Under the pieces are notes generated by a model. The model ran no database searches, had not been told where the DNA came from, and saw nothing but the letters and a program-made list of their open reading frames with translations. A program made the translations under genes and the position numbers. From Sphingomonas sp. URHD0057 (GTDB taxonomy: Bacteria > Pseudomonadota > Alphaproteobacteria > Sphingomonadales > Sphingomonadaceae): a DNA stretch of 64,000 nt. The stretch lies in contig NZ_JIAU01000007.1 in the NCBI RefSeq assembly GCF_000620665.1, forward strand, positions 62,001 to 126,000. The letters run 5' to 3'. Below, one piece after another: positions 43,359-52,558 of the stretch. Numbering within the stretch: position 1 is the first letter of the stretch; the number at the start of each line of letters is the position of its first letter.

Positions 43359-44254
43359 GACGCGGCCACCGCCGCGGTCGCCGTCTCGGCCCGCTGCTCC
43401 CGCCGTCCGACCAAAGCGGCGCGGACCATCACCGCGGCAGCGTAGAGAACCACCACGAACACCAGCCAGCGCAGCACCTCGAGCGGCATCGACTTGACGA
43501 TGAACGCGGCGACCAGCACCCCCGGTACGCCGCCGATGGCGAGGCCGAGGACGATTCTGAGGTCGACCTGGCCGATGGCGATGTGGCGCACGCTCGCGCC
43601 CGCCCCCATCAGCGAGCCGCCGGCGGCCATGATTGGGAAGCACAGCCGCGGATCCATGCCCATCAAGCTCAGCAAAACGAGCGTCGGGGCGTAGTTGCCG
43701 ACTCCGAAATTGGCGAGGATGCCGAAGCCGAAGCTGGCGACGATGGCCACGATCGTCGGGCCAAGCGGCAGTCCGGTTGCGGTTCCCCCACCCGGGAATA
43801 GGTGAAGGTTGGTCATGGCATAAGCGGTGGCGGCAAGCAGTAGCCCAACGGCGACGATCAGCTGCACGATCCAGACTCGGGCGCGAACGACCAGCGGCGC
43901 TCCGATCAGTCCGCCGACCATGGTCGCGATGGCGCAGCCGAACAGCAGCACCGGATCGACGAACACTCCGAGCAGGATGAGGAAGACGATGCTCTCGACC
44001 ATCACCGGCCCGGTCAGGCCGACGATCATGGTCGGCGGGATCAGCCGGTCGGGGACCATCTTGCGGAACTTGAACCAGGCCGCGGTCGGGGCGAACGAGC
44101 CGATCCCAAGCGTATCGAAGAAGTTGACGACTGCGCCGAGGCCGAGCGCCTCGACGTTCGGGCGGACGCGCTGGGCGATGGCGGCGCGGGTGAGTGCGAT
44201 GGCGTAGGCGAGGATCCCGAGGGCCAACGGAATCAAGAGCGCGATCAGCAGCAT
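43355..44254 (-). CDS. TauE/SafE-family membrane permease
   Basis: The 299-residue protein with about eight transmembrane helices belongs to the TauE/SafE family of anion (sulfite/organosulfonate) exporters: GLGAVVNFFDTLGIGSFAP in the first repeat and FGFGILANFGVGNYAP in the second are the paired family signatures. The start is uncertain: ATG 44254 is used; GTG 44284 and TTG 44293 lie in or against the upstream terminator. It is translationally coupled to the dioxygenase, so it may move that enzyme's substrate or product. Confidence 0.85.
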   Translation of the reverse strand: MLLIALLIPLALGILAYAIALTRAAIAQRVRPNVEALGLGAVVNFFDTLGIGSFAPTAAWFKFRKMVPDRLIPPTMIVGLTGPVMVESIVFLILLGVFVDPVLLFGCAIATMVGGLIGAPLVVRARVWIVQLIVAVGLLLAATAYAMTNLHLFPGGGTATGLPLGPTIVAIVASFGFGILANFGVGNYAPTLVLLSLMGMDPRLCFPIMAAGGSLMGAGASVRHIAIGQVDLRIVLGLAIGGVPGVLVAAFIVKSMPLEVLRWLVFVVVLYAAAVMVRAALVGRREQRAETATAAVAAS

Positions 44255-44287
44255 TGCAGCGGCACGTTTGGCATGAATGGTCACCTG

Positions 44288-44314
44288 AAACAAAAATGCC
44301 CGCCAGAGGCGGGC
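44288..44314 (-). terminator. Rho-independent terminator after the obgE-SDR genes
   Basis: On the minus strand GCCCGCC-tct-GGCGGGC (44314-44298) is followed by ATTTTTGTTT (44297-44288). It ends the transcript that comes from obgE and the SDR gene and separates it from the TauE-dioxygenase-acp genes. Confidence 0.9.
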
Positions 44315-44334
44315 GAGCAGTCGACGATCGGTTG

Positions 44335-44466
44335 CTAGGCGATCAGTCGCGCCATCGCGCCGCGAGGGTCGCGCCGCGCCACCAGAGGCGGAAAGTCGAA
44401 CTTGCAGCGATAGCGTTCAGGTGCGTCATCCCGGCGTTGGTAGGGGCGGCGGCGGACCTTCGTCAA
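44335..44466 (-). CDS. Possible small basic protein
   Basis: A 43-residue frame starts at TTG 44466, 7 nt after the SDR stop, and ends at 44335, 21 bp before the terminator stem. It reads as Arg-rich, then YRCKFDFPPLVARRDP and ends MARLIA. Its position between a gene and its terminator is suggestive, but the start codon is weak and there is no clear ribosome-binding site. It could equally be untranslated 3' sequence. Confidence 0.3.
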   Translation of the reverse strand: MTKVRRRPYQRRDDAPERYRCKFDFPPLVARRDPRGAMARLIA

Positions 44467-44472
44467 GCGCGG

Positions 44473-46430
<1,958 letters not shown>

Positions 46431-46581
46431 TTAGGGGGCCAAGTTAATCTTGGCGAGTCTTGGCGAAAATCGTCGTGCTGCCGCGCCATGCCAACGGTCA
46501 GGCGTAAATCGTTCAATTGCCGGAACGATCTCCGCCGCTTTGGGCTTACGCTTCCCGGTTCGGACGAGTCGGCGGGGGAAA

Positions 46582-47088
46582 ATGCTTACGGAAAGCCCAG
46601 CAACAGCGCGCGAAGCGGAGCCGCAGGTCGGCAGCGAGGAGCTGGTCGAAGGGCTGATGCTGATGCGTGCGAGCACGCTCAAGATGATCCGCCTGCAGCT
46701 GGCGATGGAGCGCAACGACCGGCGCCTCGCGCTCGAGACGGTGGACGATTTGGTCGCGCTCGACCGGCGGCTCGAGGATTATCTGGCGGACGTGCCGACG
46801 GCGCAGCTGATGTTCCGCCGCGAGCTCGAGGTGGAGCGCGCCGCGCTCAACCGCGAGAAGCTGACTCTCGCGGCCGAGGTCATCCGCAGTGAAGCGAAAC
46901 CGGAGCCGGTTGCCGAGACCGCGGTCGAAGCGGCCGCGCCGGACGCCGAAACGTGGGAGGACTTCGCCTTCGACGAGCCGCGGCGGACACGCTGGTGGCC
47001 GGTGCTGGTCCTCATTCTTCTCTCGGCGATCGCAGCGGCGGCCTATTGGTTCGGGGCTTCCGATGCCGTGATTAGGTCGCTGTCATGA
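46582..47088 (+). CDS. Hypothetical tail-anchored membrane protein
   Basis: The 168-residue product has a helical, charged cytoplasmic part (EELVEGLMLMRASTLKMIRL, RRELEVERAALNREKLTLAA) likely to form a coiled coil. A Pro/Ala/Glu linker and one C-terminal transmembrane helix (WWPVLVLILLSAIAAAAYWF) complete it. ATG 46582 has GGGGGAAA upstream. The stop overlaps the next start by 4 nt. No family is recognised; the pair may form a small membrane complex. Confidence 0.72.
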   Translation: MLTESPATAREAEPQVGSEELVEGLMLMRASTLKMIRLQLAMERNDRRLALETVDDLVALDRRLEDYLADVPTAQLMFRRELEVERAALNREKLTLAAEVIRSEAKPEPVAETAVEAAAPDAETWEDFAFDEPRRTRWWPVLVLILLSAIAAAAYWFGASDAVIRSLS

Positions 47089-47345
47089 TCGCGTCCGACA
47101 ATGTGCTCCGGGCCAAGGAGCTCGAGGCTTACGAGGCGATCGAGCTCGATCGGCACTCGGAGATCGTGCGACTGATCCTCGCCGAAGTGTCCTTGCTCAC
47201 CGACAAATACCGCTACGTCCGGCGCCACGATGTGCCGCACATCCGCGAGCTTGTGGGTCTGGTCGACCTGTTGTGGCAGGACGTTGAAATGCATGCGGCG
47301 CGCCCCCGCGAGCCGGCGCTGCACGAAGAGATCGGCACCTACTAG
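47085..47345 (+). CDS. Small hypothetical helical protein coupled to the tail-anchored protein
   Basis: The 86-residue soluble protein MIASDNVLRAKELEAYEAIE... is mainly helical and acidic, with RYVRRHDVPHIRELVGLVDL in the centre. It overlaps the preceding gene by 4 nt (ATGA), so it is translationally coupled and probably acts with the tail-anchored product. No family is recognised. Confidence 0.65.
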   Translation: MIASDNVLRAKELEAYEAIELDRHSEIVRLILAEVSLLTDKYRYVRRHDVPHIRELVGLVDLLWQDVEMHAARPREPALHEEIGTY

Positions 47346-47359
47346 ACCTTCTTTGGAGG

Positions 47360-47779
47360 TCAGAATCGGTCGAGCAGGCGGTCGACGGTGTCCGGTGCAC
47401 TTTGCTGCTTCGGGCCTTCCTCGTGAAGCTGCTTGGCGTGCCGCTCGAGCGCAGCGCGCACCAGCTCGATCTGCTGGTCGGTCAAGTGCTCGATGCCGAT
47501 GAACTGCGGGCGGGCCTCGTCGACGGCGCGCAGAAGCTCGTCGAGCTTGGCCTGGATCGCGGCCCCGTCGCGATTTTGGCTATTCTGGATGAGGAAGACG
47601 GCAAGGAAGGTCAGCACCGTCGTCGCGGTGTTGATGACCAGCTGCCAGGTGTCCGAATAATGGAAGAGCGGTCCCGAGATCGCCCATACGATGCAAGCCA
47701 GCGTGGCGCCGACGAAGGCACTGGGCTGGCCCATCCAGATTGCTGTCTTCGACGCGACGGCGGAAAAAAACTTGTACAT
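47360..47779 (-). CDS. Low-affinity iron permease family protein
   Basis: The 139-residue protein has two close transmembrane helices and the signature HYSDTWQLVINTATTVLTFLA followed by VFLIQNSQNRD, which defines the low-affinity iron/zinc permease (Iron_permease) family. The C-terminal part is a cytoplasmic helix. Start ATG 47779 gives MYKFFSAVASKTA; no clear ribosome-binding site is present. It is 47 bp downstream of an NRAMP-like gene on the same strand, so both may serve divalent metal handling. Confidence 0.85.
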   Translation of the reverse strand: MYKFFSAVASKTAIWMGQPSAFVGATLACIVWAISGPLFHYSDTWQLVINTATTVLTFLAVFLIQNSQNRDGAAIQAKLDELLRAVDEARPQFIGIEHLTDQQIELVRAALERHAKQLHEEGPKQQSAPDTVDRLLDRF

Positions 47780-47826
47780 GAGCGCCGTAACGCTGGCGGA
47801 ACATGTTGGTGCCTTGTTGCGGTTCG

Positions 47827-49107
47827 TCAGCCGGCGAAGCTGGTGACGAGCATGGCCCCCGAAGCGAGCGCCATCACCGCGGTCGCGGCCCAGCCGAACC
47901 CGAGCAAGCCCCGGCGCTCGGTAAAGCGGCCCATCACGGCCTTGCGCGAGGCTAGGACCATCATCGCCGCCATGATCGGCACCGCCGCCACGCCATTGAG
48001 GACCGCGCTCCAGAACAAAGCCTTGATCGGATCGAGGCTCGAGAATTCGAGCACCACGCCGGTCAGCGTCGCGGCGACGATGATGGCGTAGAAGCGCATC
48101 GCCTGCTGCGGCTTGTACTCGAGACCCTCGGGCCACCCGCGGGCCTCGCTGACGGCAAAGGCGGCGGAGCCGGCGAGCACCGGAACGGCGAGGATGCCGG
48201 TCCCAATGATGCCCATCGCGAACAGTACGAAAGCAAAGCGCCCGGCGATCGGCTTCAGCGCCAAAGCGGCGTCGGCGGCCGTCTGGATGTCGGTGACTCC
48301 GCGCGCATGAAGCGTCGCCGCGGTCGCGAGCATGATCGCCAGGGCAATGAGGTTGGAGAACGCCATGCCGACGAGCGTGTCGAGGCGGATGCGGCGGTAT
48401 TGCTCGGGCGCCGAGCGTGGCGAGGCCTTGAGCGGCTTGTCGCTGGACGTCGCGACGTCCTCGGCTTCCTGCGAGCTCTGCCAGAAGAACAGATAGGGGC
48501 TGATGGTCGTCCCGAGGACCGCGACCACGGTCAGGATCGCGGCGCGGCCGAGATTGCGCGGCCAGACCATGCCGAGCAGCGCTTGCGGCCAGTCCACGTG
48601 CACGAGCAGGATCACCGCGACATAGGCGAACAGGCTGAGCGTCAGCCATTTCAGGATCTCGGCATATTGGCGGTAGGGCACGAACAGCTGCAAGCCGACG
48701 CAGAGGAGGGCGAAAGCGATGACGAAGACATGCTCGCCGCCCCCGGTCACCAACGCCGCCGACGCCGCCATGGCGGCGAGATCGGCGCCGATGTTGAAGA
48801 TATTGGCGGCGAGCAGGATCGCGACGAGCAAGGTCACGATCCAGCCGGGAAAGGCGCCGCGCAGGTTCCTCGCGAGACCGCAGCCGGTCACCCGCCCGAT
48901 GTGCGCGCTGACCAGCTGTACCGCGCTCATCAGCGGGTAAGTGAGGACGAGCGTCCACAGGAGGCCGTAACCGAACTGCGCGCCGGCCTGAGAATAAGTG
49001 GCGATGCCGCTCGGATCGTCGTCGGCGGCGCCGGTGACGATGCCCGGCCCAAGCTCGTGCAGCGACTTGCCGAGCCGTGCGCGCGCCTGGTGCAATCCCC
49101 ACCCCAC
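47827..49107 (-). CDS. NRAMP-family divalent metal transporter, divergent subtype
   Basis: The 426-residue membrane protein has about 11 helices and an NRAMP-type plan. The unwound TM1 metal-binding motif, DPGN in canonical Mn/Fe transporters, reads DPSGIATYSQAG. The TM6 region reads TTISPYLFFWQSSQEAEDV instead of MPHN. Such substitutions mark the divergent bacterial branch whose metal preference differs (some relatives move Mg). GTG 49107 is the start; its ribosome-binding site is weak. A low-affinity iron permease gene follows. Confidence 0.87.
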   Translation of the reverse strand: MGWGLHQARARLGKSLHELGPGIVTGAADDDPSGIATYSQAGAQFGYGLLWTLVLTYPLMSAVQLVSAHIGRVTGCGLARNLRGAFPGWIVTLLVAILLAANIFNIGADLAAMAASAALVTGGGEHVFVIAFALLCVGLQLFVPYRQYAEILKWLTLSLFAYVAVILLVHVDWPQALLGMVWPRNLGRAAILTVVAVLGTTISPYLFFWQSSQEAEDVATSSDKPLKASPRSAPEQYRRIRLDTLVGMAFSNLIALAIMLATAATLHARGVTDIQTAADAALALKPIAGRFAFVLFAMGIIGTGILAVPVLAGSAAFAVSEARGWPEGLEYKPQQAMRFYAIIVAATLTGVVLEFSSLDPIKALFWSAVLNGVAAVPIMAAMMVLASRKAVMGRFTERRGLLGFGWAATAVMALASGAMLVTSFAG

Positions 49108-49140
49108 GGGGCGGGTTGTGCACCAAGCGCGCGATGCTGG

Positions 49141-49695
49141 CTAGGCGGCGAGCACTTCATCCTCGTCGAGCTCGGCGGCCTGCCCGAGCGAGAGCCGCAT
49201 GAGGCGCGCGGGGACGTCGCTGCCGCGCGCGCAGCTGTGGCGCGGGGCGATGATGCCGAGCGCCCCGAAGCCGAGCTTTTCGAGCACGCGCGCCGAGGCG
49301 GGATTGTCGAGAAAGTGCGCGCCTTCCAGGGTGCCGAGACCGAGCGCCCGTGCGATCTCGATCAGCGCCGCGCAGGCCTCCGTCGCGAAGCCTCGGCTCC
49401 AATAGGGGCGGGCGATCCAATAGCCCATCTCGACGGCGCCCGAGGGACGCCGGCCGAGCCCGCACGAGCCGACCAGCTGCGGCGCGCCGGTGGTGCGCTC
49501 GAAAACGAGCAGCGAGGGCAGGATGGGATCGCGCGGGCTGGCGAGAAACGCCTCGGCATCGCGCAGGGTGTAGGGCCACGGCACGACCGCCAGGTTTCGC
49601 GCAATGGCCGCGTCCGACATGGCGGCGGCAAGCGCCGGCGCATCTTCCGGGAAGCCCGGTCTCAGAAGCAGTCTTGGCGTTCTGGCGAACATCAT
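49141..49695 (-). CDS. GNAT-family N-acetyltransferase (RimJ-like)
   Basis: The 184-residue protein begins MMFARTPRLLLRPGFPEDAP and has the RimJ/RimL-type pattern: PYTLRDAEAFL, EMGYWIARPYWSRGFATEAC with the acetyl-CoA loop, and DNPASARVLEKLGF. It would acetylate a protein N terminus or small molecule; the substrate is unknown. ATG 49695 is chosen because GGGAGGAG sits just upstream. It lies 33 bp upstream of the NRAMP-like gene. Confidence 0.9.
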   Translation of the reverse strand: MMFARTPRLLLRPGFPEDAPALAAAMSDAAIARNLAVVPWPYTLRDAEAFLASPRDPILPSLLVFERTTGAPQLVGSCGLGRRPSGAVEMGYWIARPYWSRGFATEACAALIEIARALGLGTLEGAHFLDNPASARVLEKLGFGALGIIAPRHSCARGSDVPARLMRLSLGQAAELDEDEVLAA

Positions 49696-49789
49696 CTCAT
49701 CTCCTCCCGCACGGCGCGCTGACGCCGCTTGGTGACAGTTTCGGGAGAAGATGAAGAAGGCTTGGGGCGAACCGCCTTCTATTCGGGGC

Positions 49790-49815
49790 AAAAGAAAAGC
49801 CCCCTTGCGGGGGCT
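49790..49815 (-). terminator. Rho-independent terminator after rpmA
   Basis: On the minus strand AGCCCCC-gcaa-GGGGGCT (49815-49798) is followed by TTTCTTTT (49797-49790). It ends the rplU-rpmA transcript 85 bp after the rpmA stop. Confidence 0.93.
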
Positions 49816-49899
49816 TCCCTCTTCTCCCTTGGTGGTCTCGATCGTTTCAGATCTCGTCCGGGCCGCCCCCTTGTGGGAACGGTCCCGTTCTGACCGTTC

Positions 49900-50172
49900 C
49901 TATTTCGCCGCTTCCGTAATCGTCGGCATGACATGGACGTACTTGCGGCCCAGCTTGCCATCTCGGAACGCGACCGAGCCGTCGGTGAGTGCAAAAAGCG
50001 TATGATCCTTGCCCAGGCCGACGTTGGTCCCCGGGTGCCACTTGGTGCCGCGCTGGCGCACGATGATGTTGCCGGCGCGAACGCTCTCGCTGCCGAACTT
50101 CTTCACGCCGAGCCGCTTGCTCTCACTGTCGCGGCCGTTGCGGGAGGACCCGCCTGCTTTCTTATGTGCCAT
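49900..50172 (-). CDS. rpmA: 50S ribosomal protein L27
   Basis: The 90-residue L27 starts [20 protein letters not shown], without the cleavable N-terminal extension of Firmicutes, and contains [20 protein letters not shown]. It lies 6 nt after rplU, the usual order, and is followed by a strong terminator. Confidence 0.98.
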   Translation of the reverse strand: MAHKKAGGSSRNGRDSESKRLGVKKFGSESVRAGNIIVRQRGTKWHPGTNVGLGKDHTLFALTDGSVAFRDGKLGRKYVHVMPTITEAAK

Positions 50173-50178
50173 GTCGAA

Positions 50179-50790
50179 CTACTTCGCTTTCGGACTCTTC
50201 TTGGCCGCGGCCTTAGCAGGTGCAGCATTTTTTGTCGACGGGGTTTCCGCCTTGGCCTTGGCCGGAGCAGCCTTTTTCGCCGCAGGCTTGGGTGCGCCGG
50301 CCGTTTTATCGTCCTTCGGAGCGGGGTTCGGGGTTGGCTTGCCGGCCACTTCCAGCGCCTTCTGCTCGTCGGTCGTCGCCTCGACAGTTTCCTTCGCACG
50401 CGCAGCAGCCGACTTGTCGGCGCCGGCCTTGGGCGCAGCTTCCGCCTTGGGAGCGGCTTCAGCCTTCGGAGCCGCCTTCTTCTCTTCCTTGTGATCGCCG
50501 ATCGCGACGATCCTCAAGATCGTGTGCTGCTGGCGATGGCCCTTCTTGCGGCGATAGTTGTGGCGGCGGCGCTTCTTGAACACCGTGACCTTGTCGCCCT
50601 TGGCCTGGGCGACGATCTCGGCGGCGACGGTCAGACCGTCGGTCGACTTCAAATTGCCGCCGTCACCGGCCAGCAGCACCTCGCCGAGCGTGATCTTGTC
50701 ACCGGCATTGCCGTCGAGCTTCTCGACGACGATCTTGTCTCCCGGGGCGACGCGATATTGCTTGCCGCCCGTGCGCACGACTGCGAACAT
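50179..50790 (-). CDS. rplU: 50S ribosomal protein L21 with long C-terminal extension
   Basis: Residues 1-103 form normal L21: [40 protein letters not shown] and TILRIVAIG. About 100 further residues follow, made almost only of Ala, Lys, Pro and Glu with [15 protein letters not shown] repeats. Typical bacterial L21 ends near residue 105. ATG 50790 is chosen by homology. The extended tail is probably disordered and positively charged, so it could reach over the 50S surface or bind RNA. No frameshift or fusion junction is visible. Confidence 0.95.
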   Translation of the reverse strand: MFAVVRTGGKQYRVAPGDKIVVEKLDGNAGDKITLGEVLLAGDGGNLKSTDGLTVAAEIVAQAKGDKVTVFKKRRRHNYRRKKGHRQQHTILRIVAIGDHKEEKKAAPKAEAAPKAEAAPKAGADKSAAARAKETVEATTDEQKALEVAGKPTPNPAPKDDKTAGAPKPAAKKAAPAKAKAETPSTKNAAPAKAAAKKSPKAK

Positions 50791-50842
50791 TGGCTCTTCT
50801 CTTGCTCTAGAATTCCGGTTCCCGCGCCGCGTCACGCTCAAC

Positions 50843-50900
50843 AAAAAGCCGCCGCGCTCGGGAAAGCGAGCCGCCTATGGCAGGGGGCGCGGAGTGTCAA
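50843..50900 (-). promoter_or_regulatory. Putative rplU promoter and leader hairpin
   Basis: On the minus strand TTGACA (50900-50895) is followed after 17 bp by TAGGCG, giving a candidate promoter just after hspQ. Downstream lies GCTCG-ctttcc-CGAGC (50871-50856), then CTTTTTG (50847-50841), a hairpin plus short U run inside the rplU leader. This could be the hspQ terminator or an attenuator for the L21-L27 operon. The sequence alone does not decide. Confidence 0.4.
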
Positions 50901-50910
50901 CCAGCGGGGG

Positions 50911-51252
50911 TTATTGCCGGTGCTCGGGCCGCAGTAGGTAACGGCCGTCCTCGAGCCGGTCGAACATGGTCGGGATCGCCGGATGATCGATCGGCTCGTC
51001 GCTGTCGTCGTGCGCCAGGTTCTGCTGGCTGACATAGGCGATGTAGGCGCTTTCGGAATTCTCGGCGAGCAGGTGATAGAAGGGCTGATCCTTGGGCGGA
51101 CGAAGATCCTCCGGAATCGCTTCGTACCATTCCTCGCTGTTCGAAAATTCGGGGTCGACGTCGAAGATCACGCCGCGGAAATCGAACAGGCGATGGCGCA
51201 CGACGTCGCCGATGGCGAAGCGGGCCAGGGGGATTTCGATTTTCGGCGGCAT
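50911..51252 (-). CDS. hspQ: Heat shock protein HspQ
   Basis: The 113-residue protein has the HspQ (YccV-like) fold: ARFAIGDVVRHRLFDFRGVIFDVDPEF, then FYHLLAENSESAYIAYVSQQNL. In enterobacteria HspQ binds hemimethylated DNA and acts as a Lon specificity factor. Starts at 51288 or 51294 would add 12-14 residues and cannot be excluded; ATG 51252 is chosen by homology. It lies upstream of rplU on the same strand. Confidence 0.88.
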   Translation of the reverse strand: MPPKIEIPLARFAIGDVVRHRLFDFRGVIFDVDPEFSNSEEWYEAIPEDLRPPKDQPFYHLLAENSESAYIAYVSQQNLAHDDSDEPIDHPAIPTMFDRLEDGRYLLRPEHRQ

Positions 51253-51380
51253 GGCGCCGGAACGCGTGAGCGGCTCAAAAGGGGTCATGCACACTATCTA
51301 GGCAATGGCGGGCGGCGCTGCTAGAGCGCGCCGCGTCCGACCGGAGCCGGCATTCGCCCGGCCAGCGCAAAACCCCAAGC

Positions 51381-51470
<90 letters not shown>

Positions 51471-51495
51471 TTCGACAATCGTTCGCTGAAAAGCC

Positions 51496-52548
51496 TCAGC
51501 CGCGATCGAGGCGCTGCTTGAGCTCCGACAATTCCCAATAATCGTTGCGGCTGAACGGGAGCAGCTGGTTGAGCTGGGCGTAGATGCTCGGGCCAAGGGC
51601 GCGGCGCAGGCCTTCGCGCTCCTCCAGCGCGGAACGGAGCGCGGCCGCGTCATATTCCGCATCGCCATTGGCTTCCTCCAGCAACGTCTCCTCGGCTTCG
51701 CCAATGAGGAAGGCCTGAAGCTCCCAATAGCGCCGGATGCGTTTCACGGTTTCGGAGTCGAGACGGCCCGACCAGGCGGCGATCTTGGTGCCGCTCGGCG
51801 AATCCGGCCAGGCGCCCGACCGCAACACATCGAGCTGGGCCTTGTGCTCGGCGCGCTCGGCAACCAGCCACGACTGCGCTTCCGAGGTGCCGAAGCCGAA
51901 GATCAACATGAGCGCGACCGGGGCGAACACGATCGCGCCGAGCATCGCCAGCATCGGGCGGTCGGGAAACTGATTGAACAGCATGTGGATCGCGACCGCG
52001 ACGAGGAAGCCGGGGACGAACCACCACGGGCGGAAGTTGAAGCTGGCGGCGGCGCCGCGCGTCTCGCGCTCGGCGAGCTCGTGGGCGATCGCGGCGAGGA
52101 TCGCCAGCGTCGTCCCATGCATGACCGCGGTGCCGAGCCCGCGCACCAGCCAGGTACCGGCGCCATAATCGGGATAGATCGACAGATAGATGATGTTCTC
52201 GACGACCGAGAAGCCGGCGCCGATGGCGAACCCGGAGATGACCGCGTCGAGTTTATAGCCGATCCGGTTGAAGCCGAAGAGCAGGATGATGACCGCGGCC
52301 TTGAATGCTTCCTCGATCCACGGCGCGACGAAGCGGCTGTAATTGGAAAAGCCGATCGGAAGCGTGTCGATGAGCCGGCCGGAGATCGGGTAGACGGCGA
52401 CCGCGGCGATCCCCCCGAGCACGAGGAGCAGAAGGATCTCCTTCAAGCTCATGAGCTTGAACGCGTCGAGCCAGGTGAAAATGGCGAGCAGCACGAGCAC
52501 CGGAACCAGCGCCAGGCCCCAATGGGCGCTTTCGGTCAGGAACTGCAT
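51496..52548 (-). CDS. PrsW-family intramembrane metalloprotease
   Basis: The 350-residue protein has about nine transmembrane helices in its first 230 residues and the PrsW motifs: APWIEEAFKA (EExxK), GFSVVENIIY, AVMHGTTLAILA and AVAIHMLFNQF, which provide the glutamates and histidines for zinc. In Bacillus PrsW cuts the anti-sigma factor RsiW, but no anti-sigma gene is nearby. A soluble C-terminal region of about 110 residues follows. The gene lies 10 bp after the outer-membrane peptidase-propeller protein gene on the same strand. Confidence 0.88.
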   Translation of the reverse strand: MQFLTESAHWGLALVPVLVLLAIFTWLDAFKLMSLKEILLLLVLGGIAAVAVYPISGRLIDTLPIGFSNYSRFVAPWIEEAFKAAVIILLFGFNRIGYKLDAVISGFAIGAGFSVVENIIYLSIYPDYGAGTWLVRGLGTAVMHGTTLAILAAIAHELAERETRGAAASFNFRPWWFVPGFLVAVAIHMLFNQFPDRPMLAMLGAIVFAPVALMLIFGFGTSEAQSWLVAERAEHKAQLDVLRSGAWPDSPSGTKIAAWSGRLDSETVKRIRRYWELQAFLIGEAEETLLEEANGDAEYDAAALRSALEEREGLRRALGPSIYAQLNQLLPFSRNDYWELSELKQRLDRG

Positions 52549-52558
52549 CGGCTCCAGC

